Source: Plectrocnemia conspersa
Taxonomy: Eukaryota > Arthropoda > Insecta > Trichoptera > Polycentropodidae
Direction: 5' to 3'
Length of the DNA: 64,000 bases
Assembly: GCA_009617715.1 (NCBI GenBank)
Contig: VTFK01000347.1
Span: 1-64,000, forward strand
Below are positions 11,700 through 22,179 of the stretch, one piece after another. Position numbers and translations under genes: made by a program. The notes under the pieces were generated by a model that made no database searches, was not told the DNA's origin, and saw only the letters and a program-made list of their open reading frames with translations. Position 1 is the first letter of the stretch; every line of letters starts with the position of its first letter.

Positions 11700-13605
11700 G
11701 CGTCTTCAGTCGTCTCCGAAGGACTATGTAGCTAAACTAAGGTTTACGTAAAGTGGGAAGCGGCAGCTTCCTTGGTACTCTAAGTTCGGCCAATGCTTGA
11801 CATAGCTCAGCCTGGTATGAACTCGCGTATCCCAAATCTTTTAGTGAAGATATTGATGGAAGTTCCTGGCAGTAATGTATTCCGAATGGAAGTGAATGAT
11901 GTACACTTGTTAACTACTTGCACGACACAGATACGATTTTAAACTTTCCAAAATCACCTACGTATTACCCTACCAACCGCATGACGCCGTCAATTTTAGA
12001 TATTGCGTTGATTAAGGGCAACGCTTAGATCTCAGATATGCAATGCATCCAGGCTCTGTCTTCCAACCACCTTCCTGTTTTTTTTTACGCTGGAGGGTGA
12101 GGCTGAAGTTATCCATAAAATTCTGATTATAAGGGTTTCAAGAGTATTGTCGAGTCCTGTATAGTAGGCGATAGATCTATGCCCCAACAGTCACTAAAAC
12201 TATCGACGATGATATTATTTATTTAACAACCGTAATCGAACAAGCCAAAAAATCATCAGTAATAGTTTTCATATTTATATTGAACTTACTTCTTCGATTA
12301 TTAAATTAATTAAAAATAAAAATAAAATAAGAAATCAGTGGCAAAAAATTAAATCTCCGTAATTAAAAACTTTAATAAATAAACTGACTGATGATATTCG
12401 CGATCAAATTCAGAGCAATGAAACGAAACGTGGTCGCGTAATCTTGAAAAGCTAAAACCGGCAAATAATTCATTATGAATTTAATATCTAAATCGCTTAA
12501 AAATAAATACACAGAAATTCCACAGTTAAAAACAGGAAATATCATAGCTGAGGTAGAGATGTTAGCTGACGCTATTTCTGAATCGTACGAACTTACTAAA
12601 AATTTTAAACACTTTAAAACTGAAAACGAAGTAAATTAGATCAATGAAAAAAATAGTAGGATTTAATTCGCAAAATTAGCTCACGGGAATTTTAAATGTT
12701 GTTAATAAAATTTTAAAATCCTGGACTTGATAGATTATATAACATGTTGATTAAACACCTTCCTGGAATTTGCATTCATTACTTAACAGACATCTATAAC
12801 GCCTGCCTATCTTTTGGGTATTTCCAAACCGTTTGAAAAGCCGCTAAAATTTATCCGAGAAAAAAACCCGACAAGGATCCTACAAATCCGATTAGTTATC
12901 GCCCCATCACAATATTACCGTCATTTAGTAAGATATTTGAAAATATAATTCTTAATAAATTATTAACGAACAATTTTCTTTCCGCGAAAATCACTCGACA
13001 ACACATCAATCTTATAATTTAACAGAGCACATATGAGCTAATTTTAATATAAAAAAGAGTACGGGACTTTTAATGTTAGATATAGAAAAAGCTTTCGACA
13101 CAGTATGGCATGACGGTTTGATTCCTAAACTATACAAAAACAAAATGACAGACTATCTGCTACGCTTAATACGCTCATACCTGAAAAGTATAAACAATGT
13201 TGTTTCACTTAATAATGAACACTCGATTCCGCTTAAAATTCCAGCTGGAGTTTCACAGGGTAGTTTGCTCGGGCCGTTCCTCTTTATCTTGTATACGAAC
13301 GTAATCCCAACAATAAAAAAATACACATTTATCTATGTACGCTGATGATACGGATATTTTAACTAGTGCTTACGGTCTTAAACCAATCGCCAATAAATTA
13401 CAAAAATAAACCGATATTTAAAAGAAAAAACGCGCTAACTATAAAGAATAAAATTTTAATTTATAAACAATTATTTAGACCTATTTTAGCATATGCCTGT
13501 CTGGTGTTGAGTAACACTAGTAATACTATTTTTTCTAAAGTACAAGTCATTACAAAACAAAGTTGTAAAAATTATATATAATACACTTTTTATACTAATC
13601 TTAAA
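11700..13605 (+). pseudogene. Jockey-clade LINE remnant (endonuclease plus reverse transcriptase)
   Basis: Domains appear in the expected order on the plus strand. The end of the AP-endonuclease shows PTYYPTNRMTPSILDIALIK and SNHLPVFF (about 11955-12085), matching the Jockey 'LDI.L.K ... SDHLPV' end. The linker is basic (KNKIRNQWQKIK, about 12310-12350). The reverse transcriptase shows NPISYRPITILPSFSKIFEN (about 12886-12945), IEKAFDTVWHDGL (13082-13120), AGVSQGSLLGPFLFILY (about 13246-13296) and MYADDTDIL (13335 onward). A one-base frameshift lies immediately before YADD, and there are several stops. After YADD the sequence jumps to a C-terminal block (KNKILIYKQLFRPILAYACL), so roughly a hundred codons are deleted. 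The element is dead. Confidence 0.85.
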
Positions 13606-13860
13606 AAAACGGTGTATAATAATACACGTAAACAAAGGAAATATATTTAATTATAATAATAAATATAAAAATTAAATTTGCTCCGATTGATTTTCAAACC
13701 GCCGGTAATGCGTTCTATTGTTTCGACCAATGAAAAATAAGCATTCAAATATAAAACAAGATGGCCGACAGTACCGTGACAACAGTTTTAAATAATTATT
13801 ATTTAATAATAAAATTTTGCTACGCGACAATAATTTTCATTAATTCGTCATTTGACTGAA
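13606..13860. other. spacer with a possible short start segment
   Basis: AT-rich DNA containing AAGATGGCCGACAGTACCG (13760-13778), a good translation-start context followed by seven open codons. No splice donor lies close by. It could be part of the 5' region of the transcription unit suggested by the duplicated segment just downstream, but nothing proves it. Confidence 0.2.
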
Positions 13861-13989
13861 TATAAATAATCGGATTGCAAATTAGCTAGGCGTGTTATAA
13901 CTATGAAAATTAAATATATACATAATGTGTTTAGGATTAGAAGAATATATTGAATAAACTAGATAAACAATTATAAAACCATCTTCGTA

Positions 13990-14039
13990 ATGAAATCTTC
14001 AAATTTTGAATTCCCGGCGAAGGGCTCCGAGGCCGAAAA
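13990..14039 (+). CDS. candidate micro first coding exon, copy 1
   Basis: ATG at 13990 opens 16 codons plus two bases (MKSSNFEFPAKGSEAE...) and runs into the strong donor GTGAGT at 14040. No acceptor or polypyrimidine tract precedes the ATG, so it would have to be a first exon. A second, diverged copy at 14184 has the same length and frame. The two peptides differ at four positions, all replacements, in a clustered stretch (PAK...E against TSL...D). The local GC of the exon is above its surroundings. No protein family recognised and no downstream exon assigned. A chance open segment inside a duplicated repeat remains possible. Confidence 0.35.
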
Positions 14040-14183
14040 GTGAGTTTTTCCTTTTATAAATAATCGGATTGCAAATTAACTAGATGTTTTATAACTATGA
14101 AAATTAAATATATACATAATGTGCTTAGGTTAAGAAGAATACATTGATTAAATTAGATAAACAATCATAAAACAATCTTCGTA

Positions 14184-14233
14184 ATGAAATCTTCAAATTT
14201 TGAATTCACGTCGCTGGGCTCCGACGCCGAAAA
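14184..14233 (+). CDS. candidate micro first coding exon, copy 2
   Basis: Same arrangement as at 13990: ATG, 16 codons plus two bases (MKSSNFEFTSLGSDAE...) and donor GTGAGT at 14234. About 130 bp upstream of the ATG is also shared by the two copies, so any promoter would have been duplicated with the exon. If transcribed, the pair would act as alternative first exons with identical splice phase. Confidence 0.35.
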
Positions 14234-14399
14234 GTGAGTTTTTTCTTTTATATTACATAAACATTATCAGTGCTTCCGATTTAATGCACATATACGTTTG
14301 ATTTTAAGAATTGCAAATAAACCAGGTATGTTTTAAACGTGAACGTGTAATATATCCTTAGTATGTATGAGGATTGAAAGTTAATGTCGATCAAATCGG

Positions 14400-14500
14400 C
14401 GCTGTCGCAGTGGGAACGCTATATATACCAGCCAACGGACAGCTTATACATGTGTAGTTTCTTGGATGTTATCTAATAAACGATAAATAAAATAGTTTAT
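14400..14500 (+). promoter_or_regulatory. TATA box closely followed by poly(A) signals (LTR-like)
   Basis: TATATATA at 14420-14427 sits in a GC-richer context (GGGAACGC before, CCAGCCAACGGACAGC after). It is followed only about 50 bp later by AATAAA (14475-14480) and a second AATAAA near 14486. A promoter and poly(A) signal this close are characteristic of a retrotransposon LTR. LTR ends were not identified, so an ordinary TATA promoter for the minor transcripts nearby cannot be excluded. Confidence 0.3.
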
Positions 14501-15206
14501 GTTGCAATACAATTTTAAAGTGACCCGCCATTGTTCTACAACATGTTTATATTTTTAATTATTTTATAGTTGTACCGGATTGTTTATTTCGATTATTTTA
14601 TATACTTCAAAATTTACACGATTCATAGAGAAACAGAAACATTCAGTTAAAAAAATATATTATTCCATTTATTAAAAATCACAATATTTTTTTAACACAT
14701 ATTATGCTTTTTTTACATTTAACACGGATTTTCCTTAATTGCTGTATTAGATAATAGGTAATTCCGTACCAGGGAAAATTCCCCTTGCGTTAAAAATTAA
14801 CGTGATACAAGATCAATTCTCTTATAATAAACGAATCACAAGATACACATATATACGTTAATGTATTTTTTAAACACCGTTATCGTTTCGGTTGACAATG
14901 CGTTATCGCCGCATATATGTGAACAACCAGTTTTGTTATCTGCTCATAACGATTTCCATACGTTTTGCTTTAATGCACCAAGTAGACATGAGTTGAGTGT
15001 ATAATGTCAACTGTAACATCAAGCACGTGTTAATATTTCATATAATTCTGTATGAACAGCAAAACTGATTATTATTATTTATTATCATTGCTATAAACAT
15101 TAAATATATTTATCCGAAAAAACAAATATTTATATTTAACAAAAAAACAATTTTCCATAAAAATATCAGAAACTACGTTGCAAATACAAAATAGTCTTAA
15201 CTCTCA
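14501..15206. other. AT-rich stretch without recognised features
   Basis: No gene, repeat or splice-flanked open segment seen. Confidence 0.5.
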
Positions 15207-15270
15207 GTGAAATTTCAGTATAACGAACCTCATGGAATCGAATAAAAAATTTCGTTATATTGAATGTAGG
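15207..15270. mobile_element. pogo/Tigger terminal fragment
   Basis: CAGTGAAATTTCAGTATAAC followed by GAACCTCATGGAATCGA and TTTCGTTATATTGAA is the classic Tigger-type terminus (CAGT..AACCTC..TATAACGAA...TTCGTTATAT). The opposite terminus was not found. It adjoins, but does not belong to, the mariner remnant that follows. Confidence 0.5.
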
Positions 15271-15419
15271 GAAGATGATATATTTTTATTTATCATAAAT
15301 GGTTTGAGGAGCAACAGTATCATAAAGTTGTAAAGTTTTTGCTACAACCATAAAAAATGAGCTTTTAACTAAAATTATAATATAAAATTCAACAACAATT
15401 TAAATTTTTAGCAAAAAAT

Positions 15420-15880
15420 ATTTATTCATTTTTTAATATGGATATTGCAGTCTTCAAATTAGTTTCTTCCAATTGGCAAAACATATGAAATAAACTATAT
15501 AGCATAGCTCACTCAGAGATTTTGCCTCCGATTGTTGCAAAGCGTTATCCTTTTAATGATCTCTTTATCTGTTAGTAGGAGAAAGTAGTAGGGGGTAAAA
15601 ACGATAGCTTTGGCATCACGACGGTGTCATTTTTAGTTTGGTTTAGTTAAAATTTAAGATATAGCAATATCATAATTTATATCTAAAAATTGCTTGCCTA
15701 CAAATCTGGTCGTTTTATTTGGATTGCCTCACGCAAACAGCGTAAAACTACAAGGTTATATTCCGTATTGATCGCAATCAGATCATTAAAATTAAAGAAA
15801 ATATTCAACTGAACTTGACGTGCTTTTTCTCACGGCTATTTAGTGCGTTTTTACCGAGGTGATAAGATCTTTGTTTCGGT
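15420..15880 (-). pseudogene. mariner transposase remnant
   Basis: Minus-strand translation, with frameshifts, gives in order REKARQVQLNIFFNFNDLI, EYNLVVLRCLREAIQIKRPD, then SLKG.RFATIGGKISE and CFANWKKL. These correspond to mariner blocks 'K.K..L..FFD..G..H', 'YY...L.RLREAI..KRPEL', 'LKG.RF.TIEEIK..S' and 'CFEDWKKRW'. The 'HHDNAPAH' and 'PSD' catalytic stretches are not readable. The element is heavily decayed. Confidence 0.65.
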
Positions 15881-16029
15881 ACGTTATTTTTCTCGCAAAA
15901 ACTCATATTAAACATTGCTTGAGGATGTTAGAAATTTAAAACTTTTTTAAAACTTCACTAGTAATAAACAAAAATTATGTTTATGACTAATTCAATAGAA
16001 ATATATTATTGTTATCAACACTCCCAAAC

Positions 16030-16365
16030 TACTAAGTTAAGTAGTGAGACACCAGACAGAAATTAATGATATTTATTTTAATAAATAATAACTATTGTAT
16101 ATTACAATTAATTAACAATAGATGAAACTAAGCACGGCCTAGCTCAATTTTAATTTTAATTAACCATCCCGATATTTATCCGTGAGATTAAGAAATCTGT
16201 GTAACCTTATCTAATATATAATATAATATCTAATATATATTAATCACTAAATCCTAGCTTTAAAATACAAAAAATAAATTTAAGAAATACGATTATTATG
16301 GGATTTGAGCCCGGGTCATTCAGATTTAGTCCAGACTATACCACTAGTCTATCATTTTTGCAACA
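16030..16365 (-). mobile_element. SINE family A copy with tRNA-like head
   Basis: Plus-strand order: AAGTAGTGAGACACCAGACAGAAAT, then GCACGGCCTAGCTCAATTTTAATTT, then CCGTGAGATTAAGAAA, then GGGATTTGAGCCCGGGTC (reverse complement of a B box) and ACCACTAGTCTATC (reverse complement of the A-box region). Orientation is minus. The hairpin end is missing at the left. Confidence 0.7.
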
Positions 16366-17599
16366 TGTAAACTTTTAAACATTGTATACAATAATTGTAT
16401 ATTAATTATAAATCATTTTCTGATCGTCGTTGTACAAAATTAAGCAAGCGGAACATAGAGTTTATGAGTGTCCATATCTAATGTCGGTCAGCTCCCGATC
16501 CGGCGGTTGACTATTCCAGATTTAAAACACATGTAGCGTATATTAATAGCAAATCTGTTAAACGAATCAATTGAACGGAATGGCTACTTTTCTTACGAAA
16601 GTGGAACGATCTGCTGCTCCTCTACTTTACTGTACGCACACGCTAAGAATTTTTAATTAATTCAAGAGTTCTGTTATGTCAACTCTAATTAATCGCTAAC
16701 CACTTAATTAAAAATCTCTTACATACACACACACGAGTGCGTTTACATCCGACTTAATTTGTTGTTATAAAATTTAATTGAAAATAATATTTCATTAACG
16801 CCGAAATGTCCTTTCTCTTTCTAGTTCACTTTCTATTTGCTACAGTTATTTTTTCGCCAGCGTTTCTTTTTTCATTATTTTCGCAGACGGATTTTTTATT
16901 TTTGTATTTAAATCGGTTTTATTGACGTTTTTGCTTTTCTTTTCGTAGATTGAAACTTACTTGTTTTTAGACAACCTATGTATGTATCATGCATATAATA
17001 TATACACACATGTACATATGTAATGATAACGTAAATTTCATTAAAAAAATCAAAATGCACTATTTTCATACCCTTTGAAAAAATCACATACTAGATAAAC
17101 GTAATTTATTAATAATACATAATTAAATTTAAAGTATTAATATAATAATCAGGAAATATTTATTAGCTCTTAAATATTGTTGTATTTTATAAAATCACAG
17201 ACGTATGTACACAGTTTTGAAATTTAAAATAATATAATAGTTTTTTTTAAGTAAGTAATATGCGATATAAATACATGTTTTAACAATACTATAAATACTA
17301 TTGTAATATAAAACCAGCAACAGTTAATGTCTAGTTTTGCTTCTTAAGAAATCTGAAGCTTCCAATATTTGAATTTATGCTTTTAAGCAAAATGTTTTTA
17401 GGCATTTTACGTCTATATGACTATTCAACCGTATCAAAAGAGATACCAACGTTTCTTGGAACCATGTTATAACAGCTTTTCCAGAAAAATAAAAGCTTTG
17501 TATTGTCGAAATAAATTTGAATGACTCATAAATTTCTGAGAGATTTTGTTTCTGAGAAATTCCCCACGCCTTTAAGAGATCAACGTTTTTAAGAGATAG
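16366..17599. other. AT-rich stretch without recognised features
   Basis: Contains a short CA run near 16721-16732 and several (TA)n segments, but no gene or repeat shared with the rest of the window. Confidence 0.5.
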
Positions 17600-17960
17600 T
17601 ACATGCCCCTCGTGTCTAGCGCCGAAGTTTTTACTCTTGACTTATCAGACCTCTATTGAAGGCCGCATAGCAAGCCGCGATTCACCATTTGCCAATCTTT
17701 CGTCTTTACTGAAGAGACTGAAACCCTTCGAGTTGCATTTACAGAGTAAGGCCCTACTTAGGAAGTCAGTCAGGAGTCCACGCCACTTCTTCCTCTTGAG
17801 GACGTCGACACTAGGGTATGTCTCGCTGTCCACAACTCGTAGAAAGCGCGTCGTTTAGGGTTTGCGCCTTCAGATAATTTCCCATGCCATATCCCTAGTG
17901 GCGTTTATTATTAGTGCATAACCAATATTGTTTTATTATCTGTTTTTGTGCTATTTATAT
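17600..17960 (-). repeat. dispersed repeat C, copy 1
   Basis: Shares with 31785-32260 and 44560-45230 the blocks GGAAGTCAGTCAGGAGTCCACGCCAC, GCGTCGT..., and CTAGTGGCGTTTATTATTAGTG followed by a (T/G)-rich TTTTTGTGCTATTTATATAT. All three copies contain an open minus-strand segment with a similar peptide pattern (here WRGLLTDFLSRALL). See the other two copies for alternatives. The class is unknown. Confidence 0.6.
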
Positions 17961-18655
17961 ATTTTAATATAATTTTTCAAATTTCAATGAGTAAAAATGT
18001 TCGTTAAAATATAAAAAATTTTTCGGAAAACACAATATATTTTATTATAGTTACTAATTGTAGATAAACATAAGTGTTGTTTAATTAATAATGTTAAAAA
18101 TCTTCTATAATTTATTTATGGGTTATTTCTATGGCTTTTTTGAATAATTAAATTGCATACCACTGTCATATATACGCGCGTAAATTGGCACTAAAGTTGT
18201 TGAAAAGATAGATGAAGGTGACGCATGTTTGCAAACATCAAATAATGTGCTATACAACTCATAAAAATATGATTTGGTACATCTACACTATTTTCCTTAA
18301 TTGGAAATTGTCATAAGTTGAGGAAATTTATTAGAAATATTTGTTAAACTCAACGTTTATCAGAACATAAAATATGTTCATCTTTAAAATCATGTATTAA
18401 ATTCTTACATTTTTTTAATATCTCTAATAAGTGATAATGTTATGCATATGTTACCCCTCCCCTGGTCTAGCGTGTTATCGGTATTAAGGTCGCAATGAGG
18501 GGAAAACATTTTAAAAATCTAATAAGCCAATAAGTTTACAGAATTAATTTTCGAATAATCAGTATTGATTTTTCTAAGAGCTATTATATCGTTATATGCG
18601 AATCCCCTTTGATTACTTCAGTACTGTCTTGAGGCTAATGTAATTGTTAGCATAT
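17961..18655. other. AT-rich stretch without recognised features
   Basis: No gene or repeat recognised in this interval. Confidence 0.45.
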
Positions 18656-18659
18656 TCTT

Positions 18660-19141
18660 CACTTTGTTAATTTTTTTCCCGCATCATTCAAGCATTGAAA
18701 ACCCTGATAATTTGAAATTGCGATTAAACTGCTCAGGTGTTATTGGCTTTAATTTTTACGAATATTGTGCTTTTTATAGATAGCATCCAATATCGTCATT
18801 TTTGTCCAGAAATTGATCAATTTAATATCTTCTACAAGAGTTTTGAGAAGAGCAGCACGGTAAAGCTGTTTCATCGATTATATAACACCTCGGTCCATGG
18901 GTTGAATTAAACTTGTAACATTAGGAGGTAAGAATTTTGTAAGCATAAGGTCATTGTTTGTTTTTAATATGCTTTCATTTTGATGAGAAGGGGTATTATA
19001 TTATATATTAACAATACCGCTTTCTGTGGCAATCATTTACTTTTTAAAAATCTTTCACTTCAGGAACTCACTTTGTTTGAACCATGCTTCTTTTTGTTTA
19101 TAATAATCAATAGGAAGACTTTTTATTTCAGTACTCTTACC
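18660..19141 (-). pseudogene. pogo/Tigger (jerky-like) transposase remnant
   Basis: Minus-strand translation gives KSLPIDYYKQKEAWFKQSEF, VPEVKDF, then PMDRGVI and MKQLYRAALLKTLVED. This matches the jerky/Tigger DDE core ('LPVDYYNQK.AWM', 'F.PEVK.FL', 'LIQPMDQGVI..LK..YR..LL'). It is inverted relative to the copy at 8302-8870 and shares DNA similarity with it. The upstream part of the transposase is cut off at 19141, where another transposon begins. Confidence 0.75.
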
Positions 19142-19766
19142 CAGGCCTGCCAAGAGGGAGGGGGGAGAGGGGACAAATTCCCAGAGCCCGTTTTCCTTAA
19201 GGGAAAAAATCATAGCTAGAATATATTTATAAAAAAAGGAAAAATCAACTTCAAATAATGAATCTGAACTTATAATGTTTGAGATGTACCTATGTATTGC
19301 AATGGGAACGCTTTTATTGCTTTTGACGTGGATTTTTTACTTCTGAGAAGGGATAATTGTTTTTTTTGCGTTCTCATATTGACCAAAATTCGGTTTTGAT
19401 GTGCTTTATTTGATTCTCACTCGTAATATTATTTTAAAAAGTTTTTAAATAAACGCTTGATAATCGAGCGTTTTCACCGCTTTTGCTCTGGACTGAAATT
19501 TCACTATATGGCAACACTGAGCAGCCAAAAAATCACGACTAATTATCAGATAAATATTATGAGGAGATATTTTTAATAATTTTTAATGCCTAATTAAAAT
19601 ATTTCGCATAAAATTTCAGAAAATATGTTGCAACAGTGACTAATTTTTATAATTATTTGTGGCATAGAAACTCGTACCTTACTATTTGTTCAAGAAATTA
19701 TAAAACAAAATAAATAAAGTGTCATTTTTGTAATGAGGCCCGGAATTATTGTTCTCGGCGGCCCTG
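19142..19766. mobile_element. MITE with CAGG(C/G)C(T/C)GCC ends, inserted at a transposase relic
   Basis: The left end is CAGGCCTGCCAAGAGGG; the right end in reverse complement is CAGGGCCGCCGAGAAC. Both are followed by G- or GC-rich subterminal sequence. The left flank is CTCTTACC and the right flank starts CTCTT, compatible with an 8-bp target duplication whose right copy was split by the SINE that follows. The ends fit a hAT-like MITE. No coding capacity. Confidence 0.5.
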
Positions 19767-20097
19767 CTCTTTTTTATTTATTTTTATTAAATCTTCCGTT
19801 GTAACCTGACAGGCGTAAGTCCAATGCGTTACAACGGACTGATTAAATCAATAACATAATGAATACCTACAAGCTAGTACTAAGCACTATATTAATATTA
19901 TATGTACTTATAAATTATTATGTGCTATACAATTTATGATCCATAAATGTCAATGCAGCTGTGGCCGGTTTTTTTAAAAATAATAGTGCTTTCTTATAAA
20001 TAAAAATTTGAGTGCCGCTGCAGGGCTCGAACCCGCAACTTCAGAGTTACTAGTCTGAGACGTTACGGACTTCACTATTCCTTTCTTTCATATATCG
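19767..20097 (-). mobile_element. SINE family A copy with intact 3' hairpin and tRNA-like head
   Basis: On the plus strand: an A/T-rich tail in complement (TTTTTTATTTATTTTTATTAAATCTT), hairpin arms CCGTTGTAAC (19796-19805) and GTTACAACGG (19828-19837) with loop CTGACAGGCGTAAGTCCAATGC, a shortened body, then GGGCTCGAACCCGCAACTTC (reverse complement of the B box) and AGTCTGAGACGTTACGGACT. Orientation is minus. This is one of the better-kept copies. Confidence 0.8.
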
Positions 20098-20110
20098 CAA
20101 CATAAGCGCA

Positions 20111-20152
20111 TATCCGTACTTGAAATAATTACATTTATTTCAAGTACGGATA
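20111..20152. repeat. perfect 18-bp hairpin, 6-nt loop
   Basis: TATCCGTACTTGAAATAA (20111-20128) and its exact reverse complement (20135-20152) are separated by TTACAT. It lies immediately beyond the head of the SINE and on the 3' side of the candidate minus-strand last exon. Confidence 0.9.
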
Positions 20153-20390
20153 ATCTAAATCCGGATAATCAATTAGTTACTGTAATTGAAGACTTCCTGT
20201 TAATATATCCATAAAACCATATTTTACAGGAGAGTAAAAAAAATATTTTTCTTCCTTATTATACAATAAAAATAATAAAAAATTAAAACCAACGTGGACA
20301 TCCCAAATTTTCAGTCAAACAAGTGGATATGGCTCGTTTTCACAATAATCAAAAAATAGTTTTTGTTAAAAAAAATTTTAAACTGAAATC

Positions 20391-20429
20391 AATTAGTATA
20401 CAAGCTAATTATAAACTTGTATACTAATT
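20391..20429. repeat. perfect 14-bp hairpin, 11-nt loop
   Basis: AATTAGTATACAAG (20391-20404) and its exact reverse complement (20416-20429). It would fall in the 3' untranslated region if the minus-strand exon at 20744-20826 is real. Confidence 0.85.
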
Positions 20430-20477
20430 TATTATAGTTGAAAAATATTTTTTTTTGTATTGTAGCTAACTGACAAT

Positions 20478-20483
20478 TTTATT
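20478..20483 (-). terminator. candidate poly(A) signal of the minus-strand gene
   Basis: AATAAA on the minus strand, about 260 bp downstream of the TAA stop at 20744-20746. Such hexamers are common in AT-rich DNA, so its value depends on the exon being real. Confidence 0.2.
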
Positions 20484-20743
20484 GCTAAACAAATACTTCT
20501 TTGCTGTTTCAACTGATAATAGTTTCATATGAAACAACTCGATATATTACGATTTAACCATATTTCAATAAAAAATGTACTATTGCTTGTTTTAAAGAAA
20601 CCAGACGACATATAATGCATAAAAAAACTGCACCGCCTGCCAAAAAGGTCATTTAAATGTTATGATATAAAAAAATAATCATTCCACATGCATACTAAAA
20701 AATACTATCAATCCAAGCAATTTCTATATGCACAGCACATAAA

Positions 20744-20826
20744 TTATCCATTTGAAATTTTAACGACCTTCTCGTGTCCGCTCATGCTTAGAGGTTTGTC
20801 CGATTCGTTCGTGGCTTTGCAGCAAC
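20744..20826 (-). CDS. candidate last coding exon of a minus-strand gene (partial)
   Basis: On the minus strand a good acceptor, TTTTTGTCTCTTGCTTAG (adjacent plus-strand 20827-20844), is followed by 83 bases: two bases finishing a codon, then 26 codons and TAA. The peptide contains CCKATNESDKPLSMSG and ends KVVKISNG. It is hydrophilic, with an adjacent cysteine pair of the kind palmitoylated in membrane-protein tails (inference only). The segment is much less AT-rich than its flanks, and the two other frames after the acceptor contain early stops or lack such composition. It needs an upstream exon that leaves one base; the candidate exon at 48474-48521 does exactly that. I do not recognise the protein. 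A chance splice-like match cannot be excluded. Confidence 0.45.
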
Positions 20827-20844
20827 CTAAGCAAGAGACAAAAA

Positions 20845-21720
20845 TTTACATCAGATAAAGGCCATGCGATCACGGAATGATTTTTATATAGTGTGTATTG
20901 CAAATCCACACAATATGTACGTACGACACGTGCACCGTTCGCGTTAAGAACCGATCTAGTCCAACGTTGTTTCTTTCCGATCCAATCGTATTTCTTTTAA
21001 ATGCAACTCGACACCGACTCTCGTACACTTCCTTCTTCTTTTGGCAACTGTTCTACTAATTCCGGTCACGTCTCCGCGTCTGCTCATCTCTTCTTCTTCT
21101 CTTGCTCGTTACACGTTGACCTTCGTAATGCAATTTAAAAATAATACTATAGTCCGATACACATGTGTATATACGTTTAGGCTTCGTTTATTTTAATTTA
21201 AAAATTGTGCGATATATTATTTACATAACTTATTACACGATCTCGATGGTAAGAATATGACTATTATTTATACACATTATAATTATATTAGATGCATACG
21301 TTTTTTTTGTGTGAATTTAATCAATTGACTATACAACAAATTCTTTTTTTTCCGACACAAAGTCAAAATAACTCGATTTTTATGTAAAATGCTGATAATG
21401 TGACTGGTTTTTCCATATCAGGATTTGCAATATAAAAATGCATCGTTTTTCACTGAATTTAATTTGTCAAAATATACAAAAATTATATTCTATTGCATTT
21501 TTCTTATTGATTAGAATGTTTTAGAATTTTTTAACGTAAAATGTGAAACGTTTAAATAAAAATTATGCTTATGTATTATTGTCTGTTTTTACATTGTATT
21601 TATTGAAAAAACCGATAGGTTAAAGATAGTGCAATATTTCCTTGCAAAAATCTTATATGAACAAGTAATGTATAATAAAGTTTAAAGTGAATGTGTATAC
21701 AAAATAATTTTAATAACTTT
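20845..21720 (-). other. intron-like interval, partly pyrimidine-rich
   Basis: Upstream of the candidate exon on the minus strand. 20930-21125 is GC-richer, and its plus strand is rich in TTCTTC and TCTCTC runs. No coding-like segment with splice sites found. Confidence 0.3.
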
Positions 21721-21724
21721 TAAG

Positions 21725-21910
21725 GTTTGAGAACCCTAGGGGTGTGACTTGGTAGCCAGTGAGACTAGTTAGAGTTTTATTACATTATATTTACATATGT
21801 TGCAACAGACGATGAATGACGAGATGTTTTCTCCGAGCGGTGGTGGAGAAGCTGGCGCAGGGATGATGTCCGTGGGAGGTCCTCGAAGGTCTTGTAGGTT
21901 TCTCTTGCTG
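21725..21910 (-). mobile_element. LTR family D fragment, minus orientation
   Basis: In reverse complement this reads CCGAGCGGTGGTGGAGAAGC in part, and through AATAAAACTCTAACTAG and GGCTACCAAGTCACACCCC to AGGGTT. It matches the 3' part of the plus-oriented copies at 27925-28577 and 37020-37262. The poly(A)-signal-plus-short-U5 arrangement supports an LTR. It is truncated on its 5' side. Confidence 0.65.
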
Positions 21911-22179
21911 CGATGATCGTGCTCGGGAGTCTCAGGTTATATCTTCGCGTTCTTCGGTTTAAAGACTATAGTCAAGTTGGGTTTGGTTAATTCGCGGTTT
22001 GAACAGCAAACGTTTCGCAACTAGCAAATTGCGTTTTATAGACATTTTAAAGCAACATACAATTTTACTATCGATTTCACTGAAATGCCAATAAAAATAT
22101 AATTTCATTTTAATACCCATACATGAATATATAAATATTTATTTATTGAAATGATTATTAATATTATAGTGAAATGGTA

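Larger units (their letters stand above)
13861..14254 (+). repeat. 194-bp tandem duplication carrying an ATG-to-donor segment
   Basis: Two head-to-tail copies start with TATAAATAATCGGATTGCAA at 13861 and 14055 and remain similar over their whole length. Each includes ATGAAATCTTCAAATTTTGA and ends with GAAAAGTGAGTTTTT. Outside the short open segment the copies differ by scattered substitutions and small indels. Inside it there is no indel and the frame is kept. Confidence 0.85.

Noticed and set aside
19985..20060. tRNA gene suggested by GGGCTCGAACCC
   Set aside because: No acceptor-stem pairing or complete cloverleaf; it is the head of a SINE that recurs elsewhere in the window.
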